DNA of 64,000 nucleotides from an uncultured Bacilli bacterium (GCA_910577505.1 CAJTLN010000004.1:124001-188000), one strand, 5' to 3'; positions 7,539 to 16,641 are shown, counted from the first letter of the stretch. Program-made: numbers and translations. Notes: generated from the letters alone by a model not told the origin.

Positions 7539-10019
7539 CTATATCTGCGCTACATATTCAAGTAGCTTCATAAACATATTAATAAATTGTCTATCAAGAC
7601 CTTTTTTACTAAGTTGTCTAATCTCCGTTCTTTTTCTTTCAATACTATTTTTAGAGAATACTATTTTTCCAATTTCCTCTTTTAAATTTGTCTTTATCTG
7701 TAAATCAGAAATAATTGAATCTATATCTTCATTAATTAATCTAACAGCATCTATTTCAATATCTTTACCCTTACAATTTATTGTTAATTGTTTAGTTGTT
7801 GGAACATCATTAACTTCAACAATAAAATCAGTATCTTCAACATAAGAATCAACTTCTATCTTTTGATTATCAATATAAACAATTACATCATTAGCTTCCC
7901 TAGTATTTCTAAATCTTATACGATAATTTCTCTTAGCAGGAACAATTCCAGTTTTACCCTCTACTGGTCTAATAATTAATGTATAGTTATTTGTCATATA
8001 GTTATAATCAACTCTTGTAAGCAAATAATAACCTTCATTATATAAATTACTAAATCCATCATCTTCATATAAATTATATTGATTACTTTTACCAGGAAAA
8101 ACATGTATTTCCATCGTCTTAGGAGAATTAGTAACATTCATATTTTTCTCTAAATCAGCCATACAAATAATAGAACCATCTCTAGCAAAGACTGGATAAT
8201 CTTCATCTTTATAGAATAATATATATCTTTTATTACCTAAATATTTCTTACCTGTTTTAAAATCATACCAAGTTCCTTTAGGTAAAAATATTCTTTCAAC
8301 CGCTCTGTTCATAACTTTATCTTTAGGACTAGTAATCGGAGCCACAAATAACTCTGTCCCAAAATAATATTCATTTCTATAGTCTATTTCATCATAAATA
8401 TCAGGATATTGATAATAAAGAGGTTGAATAAGTGGTAGCCCAACTTTATGATATTTATAAGCTTCACTATATAAATAAGGTATCAATCTATGTCTCATTT
8501 GACAATATTCACGAACTATACTAAGAGTCTTAACATCCCATTTCCAAGGTTCTCTCTTATAATAACTACCATATTTAGCACTAAATCTAAATATAGGACT
8601 AAATGTTCCATATTGAACATACCTTACATATAACTCTGCATCTTCAACTCCATCTTTATATCCACCTATATCATGACTCCACCAAGACAATCCTAAATTG
8701 GATGAAGTACTATTAAAATATGGTAAAACTTTTAAAGTGTTCCAACTAACTAATGTTTCTCCACTATAATGAACAGGATATCTATGAGCTGCATATTTAC
8801 TAGCTCGACTTAGAATCATTGGTCTTAATCCTTCCATCTTTCCATAATCAGTAAAATGATAATAGTTAAGAATATCATTACTTACCTTATCTTTTAAATT
8901 ACGATAATTAATCCAAAAGAAGTCTATTCCCACTTTATATAAAGGATCAATTAAATATTTCAAATAAGAACACATTAAATCTTTATCAAATACATTAAAT
9001 GGAATTATTTGTTTTCCAGAATTACCAACCGTCTTTGCAATTTCATCAAACTTTGGCTCATGTGGGTGAATTCCTTCACTAGGATCTAAACTTACTCCAA
9101 CTCTTACTCCTCTATCATGCATGTACTGAACAAATTCAGATGGTTTATAAAATAATTCTCTATTAAATGTAAATCCTGAATTAAATCTAGTTAAATTATT
9201 CTTATCTTTTAAATGCCAATTATCACCAAGTAATAAAACACTCAATGGTATTTTATTCCTATTAAAATCAGTTAATAGTTTTTGAATATCATCAAAATAA
9301 TAAAAATCATTTTTATTCCACCAAATTCCTAATGCATATCTAGGTATTAATGGTGGCATTCCAGTTAACATATAATAATTTTGTAAACAATTACCAAAAT
9401 CTCTATTATACATAAATACATATACGTCTATTCTTTTTCTATCATTATATATTACTGTTCCATCTTCTCCTATAAAATTAGATTTACTATCATCAATAGA
9501 AGCAAATCCATCTACTGAATATAATCCTTTCTTTTTAACATCTATATAAGTTTCTACTTTTCTTTTTAAATGTTTAAAATCTTTAACTTCAGCATTTTCT
9601 ATAAAAGGATCTACTGTTCTATCAACATTAGCTATAATTCCATTATAGTTTCTTGCTTCAGGATGTCCAAAATACCATTCTTTATTAGAAGCATCTAAAA
9701 GTTTTATTCTAAGGATACTATCTGGAGAATATTTATTTCCATAAAAAGACTTTTCTTTTTCATATCTCAAATTAAAATATTTTGTTGTTATATCTAAGTG
9801 CCTATCATTTTGATCAACTTTCATTTGCGGAATTGGAAAATTTCTAAACTTTACTAATTCTGTTGGACGATCTTCAAAATATCCTTCTTCACTAAATTCA
9901 AGTCTAACAAGTAAGTCACTTAATACTGTAATTCTATAAAATTGACCCTTGAAGACAGCTTGCGGCTTACTTACCAAATTTGAATAATCTACTTTAAAGT
10001 GTTTTTCTAATTCTGCCAT
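7539..10019 (-). CDS. GH31-family glycosidase-like protein with altered catalytic residues
   Basis: Family 31 alpha-glucosidase/xylosidase fold: an N-terminal beta domain (about 1-210), the (beta/alpha)8 barrel with GIWWNKNDFYYF, VSLDPSEG, RYPVHYSG and SWWSHDIGG motifs, and beta-sandwich domains at the C-terminus. The nucleophile Asp of the family (WIDW-type motif) is Asn371 here (FFWINYRN), and the acid/base Asp of the SGD motif is Glu421 (YSGETLVSW). Substrate-site residues such as WWSHDIGG and the C-terminal domains are intact. It may be inactive or have an unusual mechanism. There is no signal peptide, so it is cytosolic. A palindrome between its probable -10 and start could bind a sugar-responsive repressor. 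Confidence 0.88.
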   Translation of the reverse strand: MAELEKHFKVDYSNLVSKPQAVFKGQFYRITVLSDLLVRLEFSEEGYFEDRPTELVKFRNFPIPQMKVDQNDRHLDITTKYFNLRYEKEKSFYGNKYSPDSILRIKLLDASNKEWYFGHPEARNYNGIIANVDRTVDPFIENAEVKDFKHLKRKVETYIDVKKKGLYSVDGFASIDDSKSNFIGEDGTVIYNDRKRIDVYVFMYNRDFGNCLQNYYMLTGMPPLIPRYALGIWWNKNDFYYFDDIQKLLTDFNRNKIPLSVLLLGDNWHLKDKNNLTRFNSGFTFNRELFYKPSEFVQYMHDRGVRVGVSLDPSEGIHPHEPKFDEIAKTVGNSGKQIIPFNVFDKDLMCSYLKYLIDPLYKVGIDFFWINYRNLKDKVSNDILNYYHFTDYGKMEGLRPMILSRASKYAAHRYPVHYSGETLVSWNTLKVLPYFNSTSSNLGLSWWSHDIGGYKDGVEDAELYVRYVQYGTFSPIFRFSAKYGSYYKREPWKWDVKTLSIVREYCQMRHRLIPYLYSEAYKYHKVGLPLIQPLYYQYPDIYDEIDYRNEYYFGTELFVAPITSPKDKVMNRAVERIFLPKGTWYDFKTGKKYLGNKRYILFYKDEDYPVFARDGSIICMADLEKNMNVTNSPKTMEIHVFPGKSNQYNLYEDDGFSNLYNEGYYLLTRVDYNYMTNNYTLIIRPVEGKTGIVPAKRNYRIRFRNTREANDVIVYIDNQKIEVDSYVEDTDFIVEVNDVPTTKQLTINCKGKDIEIDAVRLINEDIDSIISDLQIKTNLKEEIGKIVFSKNSIERKRTEIRQLSKKGLDRQFINMFMKLLEYVAQI

Positions 10020-10034
10020 TTTTATTCCTCCATT

Positions 10035-10052
10035 TTAGTAAGTGTATACTAA
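10035..10052. promoter_or_regulatory. Palindrome in the GH31 / radical SAM intergenic region, possible operator
   Basis: TTAGTA-AGTGTA-TACTAA has perfect six-base arms. It lies between a TATAAT-like minus-strand -10 (10071-10076) and the GH31 start, where a repressor could block transcription. Confidence 0.4.
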
Positions 10053-10140
10053 CACCCTATTCTGTATAAAATTATATCATAATTGTATTTAAAATTCATT
10101 AATAAAAAGTTATCTGTTATAATAAGTTTCGGTGATTAAT

Positions 10141-11064
10141 ATGTTTAAGTATTCTTTAGATAATAAAAGATATAATACATTAAATTATTATTTCAAAAGT
10201 AAATATGGTAAAAAGACTTTTAAAGTTTCTCTAAATGGGAATTTTTCTTGTCCAAATAAAATTAATGGCAAAGGTTGTATATTTTGTTCACGTCTAGGAT
10301 CTGGAGATTTCGCTGGTAACAAAGAAAATGATTTAATAACTCAATTTAATGAAGTAAAAGAAATAATGGAAAAAAAATGGCCAGATAGCTATTACATTGG
10401 CTATTTTCAAGCTAATACTAATACCTATGCTCCTTTAGAAGAACTTAAAGAAAAATATGAAACTATTTTAAATTTACCAAATGTTGTTGGCTTAAATATT
10501 GCTACACGTAGTGATGCTATTTCTAAAGAATGCTATGATTACTTAGATGAGTTAAATAAAAAAACAAACTTAATAGTAGAACTTGGTCTTCAATCTATTC
10601 ACGAAAAAACTTTAAAATTTATTAATCGTGGCCACGATTTAAAAAATTTCGAAAATGCAGTTAAAGAATTACAAAAAAGAAATATTGAAGTAGTTGTTCA
10701 TATCATAAATGGATTACCTGATGAAACAAAAGAAGACATGCTAGAAACAGTAAAATACTTAAATAATTTAAAAATAGATGGTATAAAAATTCATATGCTC
10801 CATATCATCAAAGATACTGATTTAGCTGACTACTATAAAGAACATCCATTTCATGTTTTAACTAAAGAAGAATATATTGATATAGTTATAAGTCAATTAG
10901 AATTATTAGATCCCAAAATAATAATTCATCGTATAACAGGTGATCCTAAAAAAGAAGACTTAATCGAACCAACTTGGCTATTAAAAAAGTTTTGTGTTCT
11001 AAATGATATAGATAAAGAAATGGTTCGTCGTAATACTTATCAAGGTCAAAAAATAAAGGAGTGA
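10141..11064 (+). CDS. Radical SAM protein, YtqA/YhcC type (TIGR01212-like)
   Basis: Cytosolic iron-sulfur enzyme that cleaves S-adenosylmethionine to start radical chemistry; the substrate of the YtqA/YhcC family is not known to me. Cluster cysteines are in CPNKINGKGCIFC near residue 37, with the wider C-x8-C-x2-C spacing typical of this group. Further family marks are GYFQANTNTYAP, the LGLQS motif (VELGLQSIHE) and GLPDET. About 307 residues, normal for the family. A GTG three codons earlier is in frame, but GGTGAT then fits the ATG at 10141. It is divergent from the GH31 gene and shares a bidirectional terminator with the gene that ends at 11065. Confidence 0.87.
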   Translation: MFKYSLDNKRYNTLNYYFKSKYGKKTFKVSLNGNFSCPNKINGKGCIFCSRLGSGDFAGNKENDLITQFNEVKEIMEKKWPDSYYIGYFQANTNTYAPLEELKEKYETILNLPNVVGLNIATRSDAISKECYDYLDELNKKTNLIVELGLQSIHEKTLKFINRGHDLKNFENAVKELQKRNIEVVVHIINGLPDETKEDMLETVKYLNNLKIDGIKIHMLHIIKDTDLADYYKEHPFHVLTKEEYIDIVISQLELLDPKIIIHRITGDPKKEDLIEPTWLLKKFCVLNDIDKEMVRRNTYQGQKIKE

Positions 11065-11086
11065 CTAATTCACTTCTTTATTTTCT
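11051..11086. terminator. Bidirectional terminator between convergent genes
   Basis: AAATAAAGGAGTGA pairs with TCACTTCTTTATTT around a five-base loop, with T tracts on both strands. It overlaps the stop codons of both converging genes. Confidence 0.8.
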
Positions 11087-13626
11087 ATTTGCCTATAATT
11101 CACAACATCATTAATATCTACATTATAATCAACAACATAATTCTTAGAATCAGCATTAACTATCATATATATTTTACCATTTGCATAATATGATGGAATT
11201 GGATAAGATCTAGACACATTACCTATTTTTAAGTTTGCATAAACTTTATCAAAAATAATACTATTTTTTGCTGTATCTATTTTCATATATTCAGAAGACC
11301 TATTTGTATAACTAGTACTAGGTCTTGCATATCCAATATAATTTGAAATCAAATAAAATAAAACTTTATCATCATACCATTTAGTTTCGTTACGCTTACT
11401 TTCATATAAATCAATCATCATATCTGCAACTTCAAAACGTTCTTTTTCACTATAAGGCCTATAAAATGAATTAAGATAATTATTCGGAGCTACTAACTCA
11501 ATAAATCTTTTATATTTATCATAATCCCAACCACTATTAACTAATTCACTAAATAGCTTATAATCTCCATTTGAAGAAAAATATATTTCATTCATCTTAT
11601 CTGTACCTAAAATATAAGATAACATACTATAAATTTTTACTTGATCAAAATATGTTGTTACAAGATTATCGCTTAAATAAATAGCTTGATTTATTTCTGC
11701 TCCGCCCTCAGTTAAGAAATTAGCAATAGATGTTCCTTTATAAACAGCCTTCTTTTTTGAAAAGGCATCAAGATTTTTATATTCATATTCATCTATATAT
11801 TTTCCATCATACTCATATATATTACCGCTTTTTCTATTTCCTAGCCTAAAATCAATAAAATGTGTTAATTCATGATATACAACTTTTTCTTCATCACAAT
11901 AAATATCTATTCCTACTGTCCCATCAGAATATAAACCACATAAATTAGGATTTGGCCTATCTTTAACAAATTTAATATTTAATCTTTTTAACCCTAATAA
12001 GAAATAATCTTCATTCATATATTCTTTATTTAATGCCACAGTTTTAAAAGTCTTCATAACATACCTTTTATATTTTCCTAATTTACTATTATTTTCAACT
12101 AAATAAGCAAATTTTTTAAATAATTGTTCATTTTCATTAATTATTTTTATATCATCATCTAAACCATATTTTTTTACCAAACTGTCTATATTAACATCAT
12201 TATATTCAATAAAATCTTCATATAATTTAGAAGAATCTAATTCTTCTCCTTCACCTAAAATATAAAAATCAATTCTATAAGCATCACTTGCAACAATAAC
12301 ATTGTTATCACTAATCATTGTATTATATTTATTATCAATTAAAACTTCATCATTATGAAGAAGTCCATACATATTATTCTTAATAACAGCATAATATCCA
12401 TTATCATAAGATATTATATTTTCATATTCTTGACCAACTTTTTCCAAAGAGCTATTCATAAAATAATTATTTATAGTATCCCCACAAATATAATAATTGC
12501 CATCATAATTAAAAGAAAAAGGACATTTATTTTCTATTACATTAAAACTTTTATCATATAAAATAATTTCACTACTATCATCTTCATCTTTATATTCAAT
12601 ATAATAATCTCCAACAGGACTATATTTAACAATTTTATTATCTATTAAATAACTAACATTCAACATATCTAAGTTATCTATATTTTCATAAAGCTCTATT
12701 TCATTATTAGTTCCTATCCCAAACTTATCAAAACAATTATCTGAAATTATATTATTATCTTTATCAAATACTTTAAATCCATTCTCACATAATGAATAAT
12801 CAAATTGATAATTATCATACTTAATTCTTTCATCATACTGAATTAATTTAGAATCATTAATTAAAATTACCTTATCTTCTTGGTTATTAAATAAAACAAG
12901 TCCATAATTCTTTTGTTCATAACTTGCATAATCAGCTTTTTCACCATTAATCTTATTCACCAAAGAAACTTTTTTTCCATCTTTAAAAAAAGCAACAATA
13001 TAATTGTCGTAATTATAATATTTATCTAAAGCTATTTTATTATTATCAATCATATTAATCATAATATTTTGCATCTCTGAATTTACAAAAATATAATCAT
13101 TAATTACTATAAAGTTATCTATATTAACTAAATCTTTATCCTTATAAATTTCATCTTTATCCATACTATACAAAGTATTATTTATTATAAAATAAGGTTC
13201 ATCACTACTTATTACAATCTTTATTTCATCGTTAGATGAAGTAACAAGTTCTCCATTCTTTTTATATAAATAATAAATATCATTTATTTTAAATACATTA
13301 AAAATTTTATTACCAATATAAGTATCTAATAATATATCACTTTTATCTTCTATATCATCAAACTTTGCAATTTCTACTCCTCTATCATTTATAACATATA
13401 CCCTTTTATCTTTATACAAATAGAAAAAACCATTATAACTTTTTATTAAATCATATCCAACAAAAGTCTTTTTATCAATAATACTCAATTTTTTCTCTTC
13501 TACTACATGGTCGTTATTTTTAAGAGTTAACAACTTATTGCCATAAATAAAAAACAAAATAACACCTAGTATTATTAAAAATATTAAAATAAAACATACT
13601 ATTTTTTTCTTATTACTTTCCTTCAT
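11065..13626 (-). CDS. Membrane-anchored surface protein with beta-repeat region and HExxH metalloprotease-like domain
   Basis: 853 residues from the ATG at 13626, which has AGAGG upstream; an in-frame ATG 12 codons earlier lacks a site. A single hydrophobic helix (about residues 8-27) anchors it with the rest outside. Residues ~45-460 consist of repeated short beta units of the WG-repeat style (YLYKDKRVYVINDRG, YAVIKNNMYGLL). The C-terminal third has VVYHELTHFIDF (His585, Glu586, His589) and a later TEGGAE (~639-644) that could supply the third zinc ligand, suggesting a gluzincin-type peptidase. Substrate unknown. It stands alone between terminators. Confidence 0.78.
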   Translation of the reverse strand: MKESNKKKIVCFILIFLIILGVILFFIYGNKLLTLKNNDHVVEEKKLSIIDKKTFVGYDLIKSYNGFFYLYKDKRVYVINDRGVEIAKFDDIEDKSDILLDTYIGNKIFNVFKINDIYYLYKKNGELVTSSNDEIKIVISSDEPYFIINNTLYSMDKDEIYKDKDLVNIDNFIVINDYIFVNSEMQNIMINMIDNNKIALDKYYNYDNYIVAFFKDGKKVSLVNKINGEKADYASYEQKNYGLVLFNNQEDKVILINDSKLIQYDERIKYDNYQFDYSLCENGFKVFDKDNNIISDNCFDKFGIGTNNEIELYENIDNLDMLNVSYLIDNKIVKYSPVGDYYIEYKDEDDSSEIILYDKSFNVIENKCPFSFNYDGNYYICGDTINNYFMNSSLEKVGQEYENIISYDNGYYAVIKNNMYGLLHNDEVLIDNKYNTMISDNNVIVASDAYRIDFYILGEGEELDSSKLYEDFIEYNDVNIDSLVKKYGLDDDIKIINENEQLFKKFAYLVENNSKLGKYKRYVMKTFKTVALNKEYMNEDYFLLGLKRLNIKFVKDRPNPNLCGLYSDGTVGIDIYCDEEKVVYHELTHFIDFRLGNRKSGNIYEYDGKYIDEYEYKNLDAFSKKKAVYKGTSIANFLTEGGAEINQAIYLSDNLVTTYFDQVKIYSMLSYILGTDKMNEIYFSSNGDYKLFSELVNSGWDYDKYKRFIELVAPNNYLNSFYRPYSEKERFEVADMMIDLYESKRNETKWYDDKVLFYLISNYIGYARPSTSYTNRSSEYMKIDTAKNSIIFDKVYANLKIGNVSRSYPIPSYYANGKIYMIVNADSKNYVVDYNVDINDVVNYRQIENKEVN

Positions 13627-13660
13627 AAAACAACCTCTTATTCTAAAACAATTATACAAC

Positions 13661-13692
13661 AAAAAAGCAATAATAAATCACTTTATTATTGC
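13661..13692 (-). terminator. Rho-independent terminator after the DUF5662-like/GNAT gene
   Basis: Minus-strand 11-pair stem GCAATAATAAA / TTTATTATTGC with a four-base loop and a run of six T. Confidence 0.85.
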
Positions 13693-13713
13693 TAAAATAA
13701 ATTTCTATTTACC

Positions 13714-14691
13714 TTAATTATTATCATTTATTTTTTCTAACTTCTTATAAGGTTTCTTATATCTATAAGTAATTGTATTTTCTGTACACTCAATTGGTTT
13801 AAATCCTAAAGATTCTAAATCACGAACAGCACATGAATTTCCTTTTCTAACAGTAACAAAAACTTCATCCATTACTGACATATTAATAAATGCTTCTAAC
13901 GCTTCCAATGTATAACCATTACCTAAGAAATTCTCATAAATTTTATATTCAATAAAATTATTAAATTTTACAGATATATATCCTATTTCAGTTCCATCTC
14001 TTAAGTATATTGCATATCCAATTGATGCAAAATCTGGCGTTTTTTCTCTTTTTAAAAACAATCTATCTGTTTTTAAATCTTTATAACATTCAGTATCAAA
14101 ATTCTCTAATTTCTCCATTGTTGAATCTTTTAAATTAAAGCCAATTTTAAATGTATCACCTAAAACTGATGAATAATCATCATGCTTAGTTAATTCCACT
14201 AAAGCTAAACAATAACTACGTAACTTTTTTAAATGATCATTATCAAAATGAAATCTTAAATCTTGTTGTGTATCAATATATTCAATTAAATTAGTATTAT
14301 ACTGTCTACTTCTTGCATGGCAATCACAAGCCATTTCTAATAAATCTAATTCTGACATATCGTTTGGATTATCATAATATTCTGGATGATGTGAATTTCC
14401 TTTCCAATGCAAACTTATCGCATTTGCTTGTTTATCACTTAAAATATGCTCAACATCATGCATTGCGTCAATTTCATCTACGATACTTGCTAATGACATA
14501 AACTCTTCTGTATTTTGGATTTTTGAAATATCATGTACAGAACATCTACCCAACAATCTAATAGCGTCCACACTTCTATTTTTGTATATCAAATAACGTG
14601 CAAGATACATTCCACTTCGCATAACACACGCTCTATGAATTAATGTATCATTCATCTCCTTTGATAACTTTTCTGTATTTATTTCAACCAT
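13714..14691 (-). CDS. DUF5662-like domain fused to a GNAT acetyltransferase
   Basis: Two parts. The N-terminal ~165 residues are helical with conserved His/Asp pairs (HDISK, LHWKGNSHHPEYYDN, CDCHARS) that resemble DUF5662, an HD-like metal-binding family. The C-terminal ~130 residues follow a GNAT pattern (IGYAIYLRDGTEIGYISV, then NGYTLEALEAFI, then a final LESLGFKPI strand-helix), though the acetyl-CoA loop is degenerate (ENFLGNGY). The start at 14691 follows AAGGAGA eight bases away; an ATG eight codons upstream lacks a site. It is transcribed from its own strong promoter at 14739-14766. The fusion suggests coupled hydrolysis/acetylation of a small molecule, but the substrate is unknown. 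Confidence 0.72.
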   Translation of the reverse strand: MVEINTEKLSKEMNDTLIHRACVMRSGMYLARYLIYKNRSVDAIRLLGRCSVHDISKIQNTEEFMSLASIVDEIDAMHDVEHILSDKQANAISLHWKGNSHHPEYYDNPNDMSELDLLEMACDCHARSRQYNTNLIEYIDTQQDLRFHFDNDHLKKLRSYCLALVELTKHDDYSSVLGDTFKIGFNLKDSTMEKLENFDTECYKDLKTDRLFLKREKTPDFASIGYAIYLRDGTEIGYISVKFNNFIEYKIYENFLGNGYTLEALEAFINMSVMDEVFVTVRKGNSCAVRDLESLGFKPIECTENTITYRYKKPYKKLEKINDNN

Positions 14692-14738
14692 TTCTCGGTC
14701 TCCTTCACTACACATTAATAAAAAAATGTGTTAATCGT

Positions 14739-14766
14739 ATTATACAGAAATTAAAAAAAGAGTCAA
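14739..14766 (-). promoter_or_regulatory. Sigma-A-type promoter for the DUF5662-like/GNAT gene
   Basis: Minus strand TTGACT, 16 bases, TATAAT. The -35 lies within a small AGTCAA/TTGACT inverted repeat. Confidence 0.78.
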
Positions 14767-14805
14767 CTTGACTTTTTATAAATTTTTGTTCTCTCCCTAA
14801 ATTGC

Positions 14806-14833
14806 AAGAGAAAAAGACTCTTATGAGTCTTTT
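14806..14833 (-). terminator. Rho-independent terminator after the thioredoxin-fold gene
   Basis: Minus-strand stem AAAAGACTC / GAGTCTTTT with a four-base loop followed by TTTCTC, overlapping the stop codon. Confidence 0.75.
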
Positions 14834-15104
14834 ATACTAATACTTTTTTTAATTCACGTTCACTTAAAACTTTACCTTGGCTAATTAAATTATTATTAAT
14901 AACTATACCTGGAAAATTCTTAACATTATATTTTTTCTTAGATGTTTCATCATCTAATAATATTAAATTAATATCTATATCACTATTTTCTATAGTTCTT
15001 TCAATTACTTTTTTCATTTTTAAGCCATTTTTTGAATTAGCCCCAACTAATTTAATATCTACTATAATAATCTCTCCTTTCATAATTAAACTATAAACTA
15101 TCAA
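14832..15104 (-). CDS. Thioredoxin-fold protein lacking the CxxC active site
   Basis: The sequence follows the small redox-active disulfide protein (thioredoxin_3, MTH895-like) pattern: beta strand IKLVGA, helix, VKNFPGIVINN cis-Pro strand, and the SERELKKVL C-terminal helix. The family's GTGCPNC turn is GANSKNG here, so both catalytic Cys are gone and it cannot act as a dithiol oxidoreductase. The start is unclear: AAAGGAG at 15074-15080 lies downstream of both in-frame ATGs and is five bases from an ATT at 15068, so the true product may be about 78 residues. Followed by a strong terminator. Confidence 0.68.
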   Translation of the reverse strand: MIVYSLIMKGEIIIVDIKLVGANSKNGLKMKKVIERTIENSDIDINLILLDDETSKKKYNVKNFPGIVINNNLISQGKVLSERELKKVLV

Positions 15105-15155
15105 TGTGATACTTTTTTGTCTAATTTATGAAAAAAAAGTGTTATTTATGTGAAA

Positions 15156-16088
15156 TTATCTTATAAATATATAAACACAATAAGCTATATAAAATAATAA
15201 CATGCATATTCCTTCTTTTTTCTTCAATTTAAGATCATCAAATCCAAATATCAATAATATAATACTCGCCACAACAAGAATCATTAAATCAATAACACTT
15301 TCTATATTAATAAGCATTGGATTTATTAAACTAGTAGCTCCTAAGATAAATAGAATATTAAATATATTACTTCCAATAACATTACCAACTGCAATATCAT
15401 TTTCACCCTTTAACAATGCTACTAATGAAGTACATAATTCAGGTAATGAAGTTCCAATAGCTACAATAGTTAAACCAATAAATCTCTCACTCATACCAAA
15501 AGTTCTTGCTATTTCTGTAGCAGCATTAACTGTTAAGTTACCACCTAAAATTACACAAGCTAATCCTACTATTATAAAAATAATATCCTTAATTGATAAT
15601 TTTCTTTCTTCAACAACTTTCTTAGATGAGTCAACGTTCTTAACTAAATTAACTAAATAATAAATAAGTACAATCAATAAAATTGCTCCACCAATTCTAT
15701 TCAACATCAAGCTTCCTTTAATAAAATAGTTGGCAAAAATCAAAACTAACAATATTATTGAACTAAATAATGCTAACATATAATCTTTTTTTATTACTTC
15801 TTTTTCCGTAACAACATCTTTAAATAATGAAGTAATACCAAGTACTACAAACAAATTAAAAATATTTGATCCTATAATATTAGATACTGATAAATCTGCA
15901 GATTTATTCAAAGATGCTGTAATACTAACAGCCGCTTCTGGTGCTGATGTACCAAAAGCTACTAATGTAAGACCAATAATAATAGTTGGAATCTTAAAAA
16001 ATTTAGCAATATTTGAACTACCTTCAACAAATATATCAGCTCCTTTAATAAGTAATATAAAACCAACAAATAATAATAAATAATTCAT
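15156..16088 (-). CDS. CaCA-family cation/proton or sodium/calcium exchanger (YrbG type)
   Basis: Integral membrane exchanger of about 310 residues with two inverted halves. The first alpha repeat has GTSAPEAAVS and GSNIFNLF; the second has GTSLPELCTS and GSNIFNILF. Both carry the acidic residues that bind the cation. About ten hydrophobic helices. The start at 16088 follows GGAGGAAG; the ATG 11 codons upstream is inside a terminator hairpin and is rejected. The leader resembles the yybP-ykoY Mn2+ riboswitch, suggesting the exported ion is Mn2+ rather than, or in addition to, Ca2+. That is inferred from regulation, not from the protein. Confidence 0.9.
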   Translation of the reverse strand: MNYLLLFVGFILLIKGADIFVEGSSNIAKFFKIPTIIIGLTLVAFGTSAPEAAVSITASLNKSADLSVSNIIGSNIFNLFVVLGITSLFKDVVTEKEVIKKDYMLALFSSIILLVLIFANYFIKGSLMLNRIGGAILLIVLIYYLVNLVKNVDSSKKVVEERKLSIKDIIFIIVGLACVILGGNLTVNAATEIARTFGMSERFIGLTIVAIGTSLPELCTSLVALLKGENDIAVGNVIGSNIFNILFILGATSLINPMLINIESVIDLMILVVASIILLIFGFDDLKLKKKEGICMLLFYIAYCVYIFIR

Positions 16089-16094
16089 TTCTCT

Positions 16095-16225
16095 TCCTCC
16101 AAAAAAAAGACTTTTATACATTTCAAAAACATATAAAAGTCTTGTTGTTTAAATTATATGCGGATATAAAATCGTACTGACGCACATAATCCCAATATGG
16201 GTAACTACTCCCTTTTCATAAAAGA
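16095..16225 (-). promoter_or_regulatory. Probable yybP-ykoY (Mn2+) riboswitch with expression-platform terminator
   Basis: The minus-strand leader has AAAAGGGAGTAG, matching the conserved GGGGAGTAG loop of yybP-ykoY, and later GCGTCAGTACG, like the second conserved loop. These are followed by a terminator (AAGACTTTTATA / TATAAAAGTCTT plus eight T) directly before the exchanger ribosome binding site. Mn2+ binding should permit read-through. Assignment is by motif, not by covariance. Confidence 0.72.
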
Positions 16226-16226
16226 C

Positions 16227-16255
16227 ATATTACCACAGATTACACTTTTTTTCAA
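16227..16255 (-). promoter_or_regulatory. Promoter of the exchanger leader
   Basis: Minus strand TTGAAA, 17 bases, TAATAT, just upstream of the riboswitch-like leader. Confidence 0.7.
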
Positions 16256-16257
16256 GT

Positions 16258-16632
16258 TTAGATATCTATTTTATCTAAATCCCCATGTAATTCTAAAACT
16301 CCCCATCCTTCTAATTCATCCAAATATGGTTCATAAAAACTATTAAGAACAAAAGTTTTTTTATTATGATAAAACGCAAATGCAATCTCCGCAAAACTAT
16401 TTGGTCCTATATAATTTTCTATACCATTTTTAGTTGCATTAACAATTAAAATATATTCATTATTTGGATTAACTATTCTATCAAAATGAGCTCGTGATGC
16501 AATAACCTTAGGTTTCCCTTCCATACATTCAACAGGAAGTAATACATTATATCCTTTTTCTTCTAGTAACTTTTGAATTCTAACGATTTCATCCTTTACC
16601 TTCATACTTCCACATAATACTATATTTTTCAT
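16258..16632 (-). CDS. Nucleoside 2-deoxyribosyltransferase-like protein
   Basis: 124 residues with the Rossmann-like opening NIVLCGSMKVKDEI...LLEEKGYNVLLP and a later IGPNSFAEIAFAFYHNKKTFVLN, which has the Asn/Ser-x-x-x-Glu arrangement of nucleoside deoxyribosyltransferase-like proteins. The family transfers deoxyribose between bases or cleaves nucleoside-like bonds. Cytosolic, no signal. It starts nine bases after the stop of the upstream HExxH protein, so the two are probably co-transcribed. Substrate not determined. Confidence 0.7.
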   Translation of the reverse strand: MKNIVLCGSMKVKDEIVRIQKLLEEKGYNVLLPVECMEGKPKVIASRAHFDRIVNPNNEYILIVNATKNGIENYIGPNSFAEIAFAFYHNKKTFVLNSFYEPYLDELEGWGVLELHGDLDKIDI

Positions 16633-16641
16633 ATAATCAAT

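Noticed and set aside
7788..7979. Plus-strand ORF within GH31 gene
   Set aside because: Shadow in another frame of the real gene.
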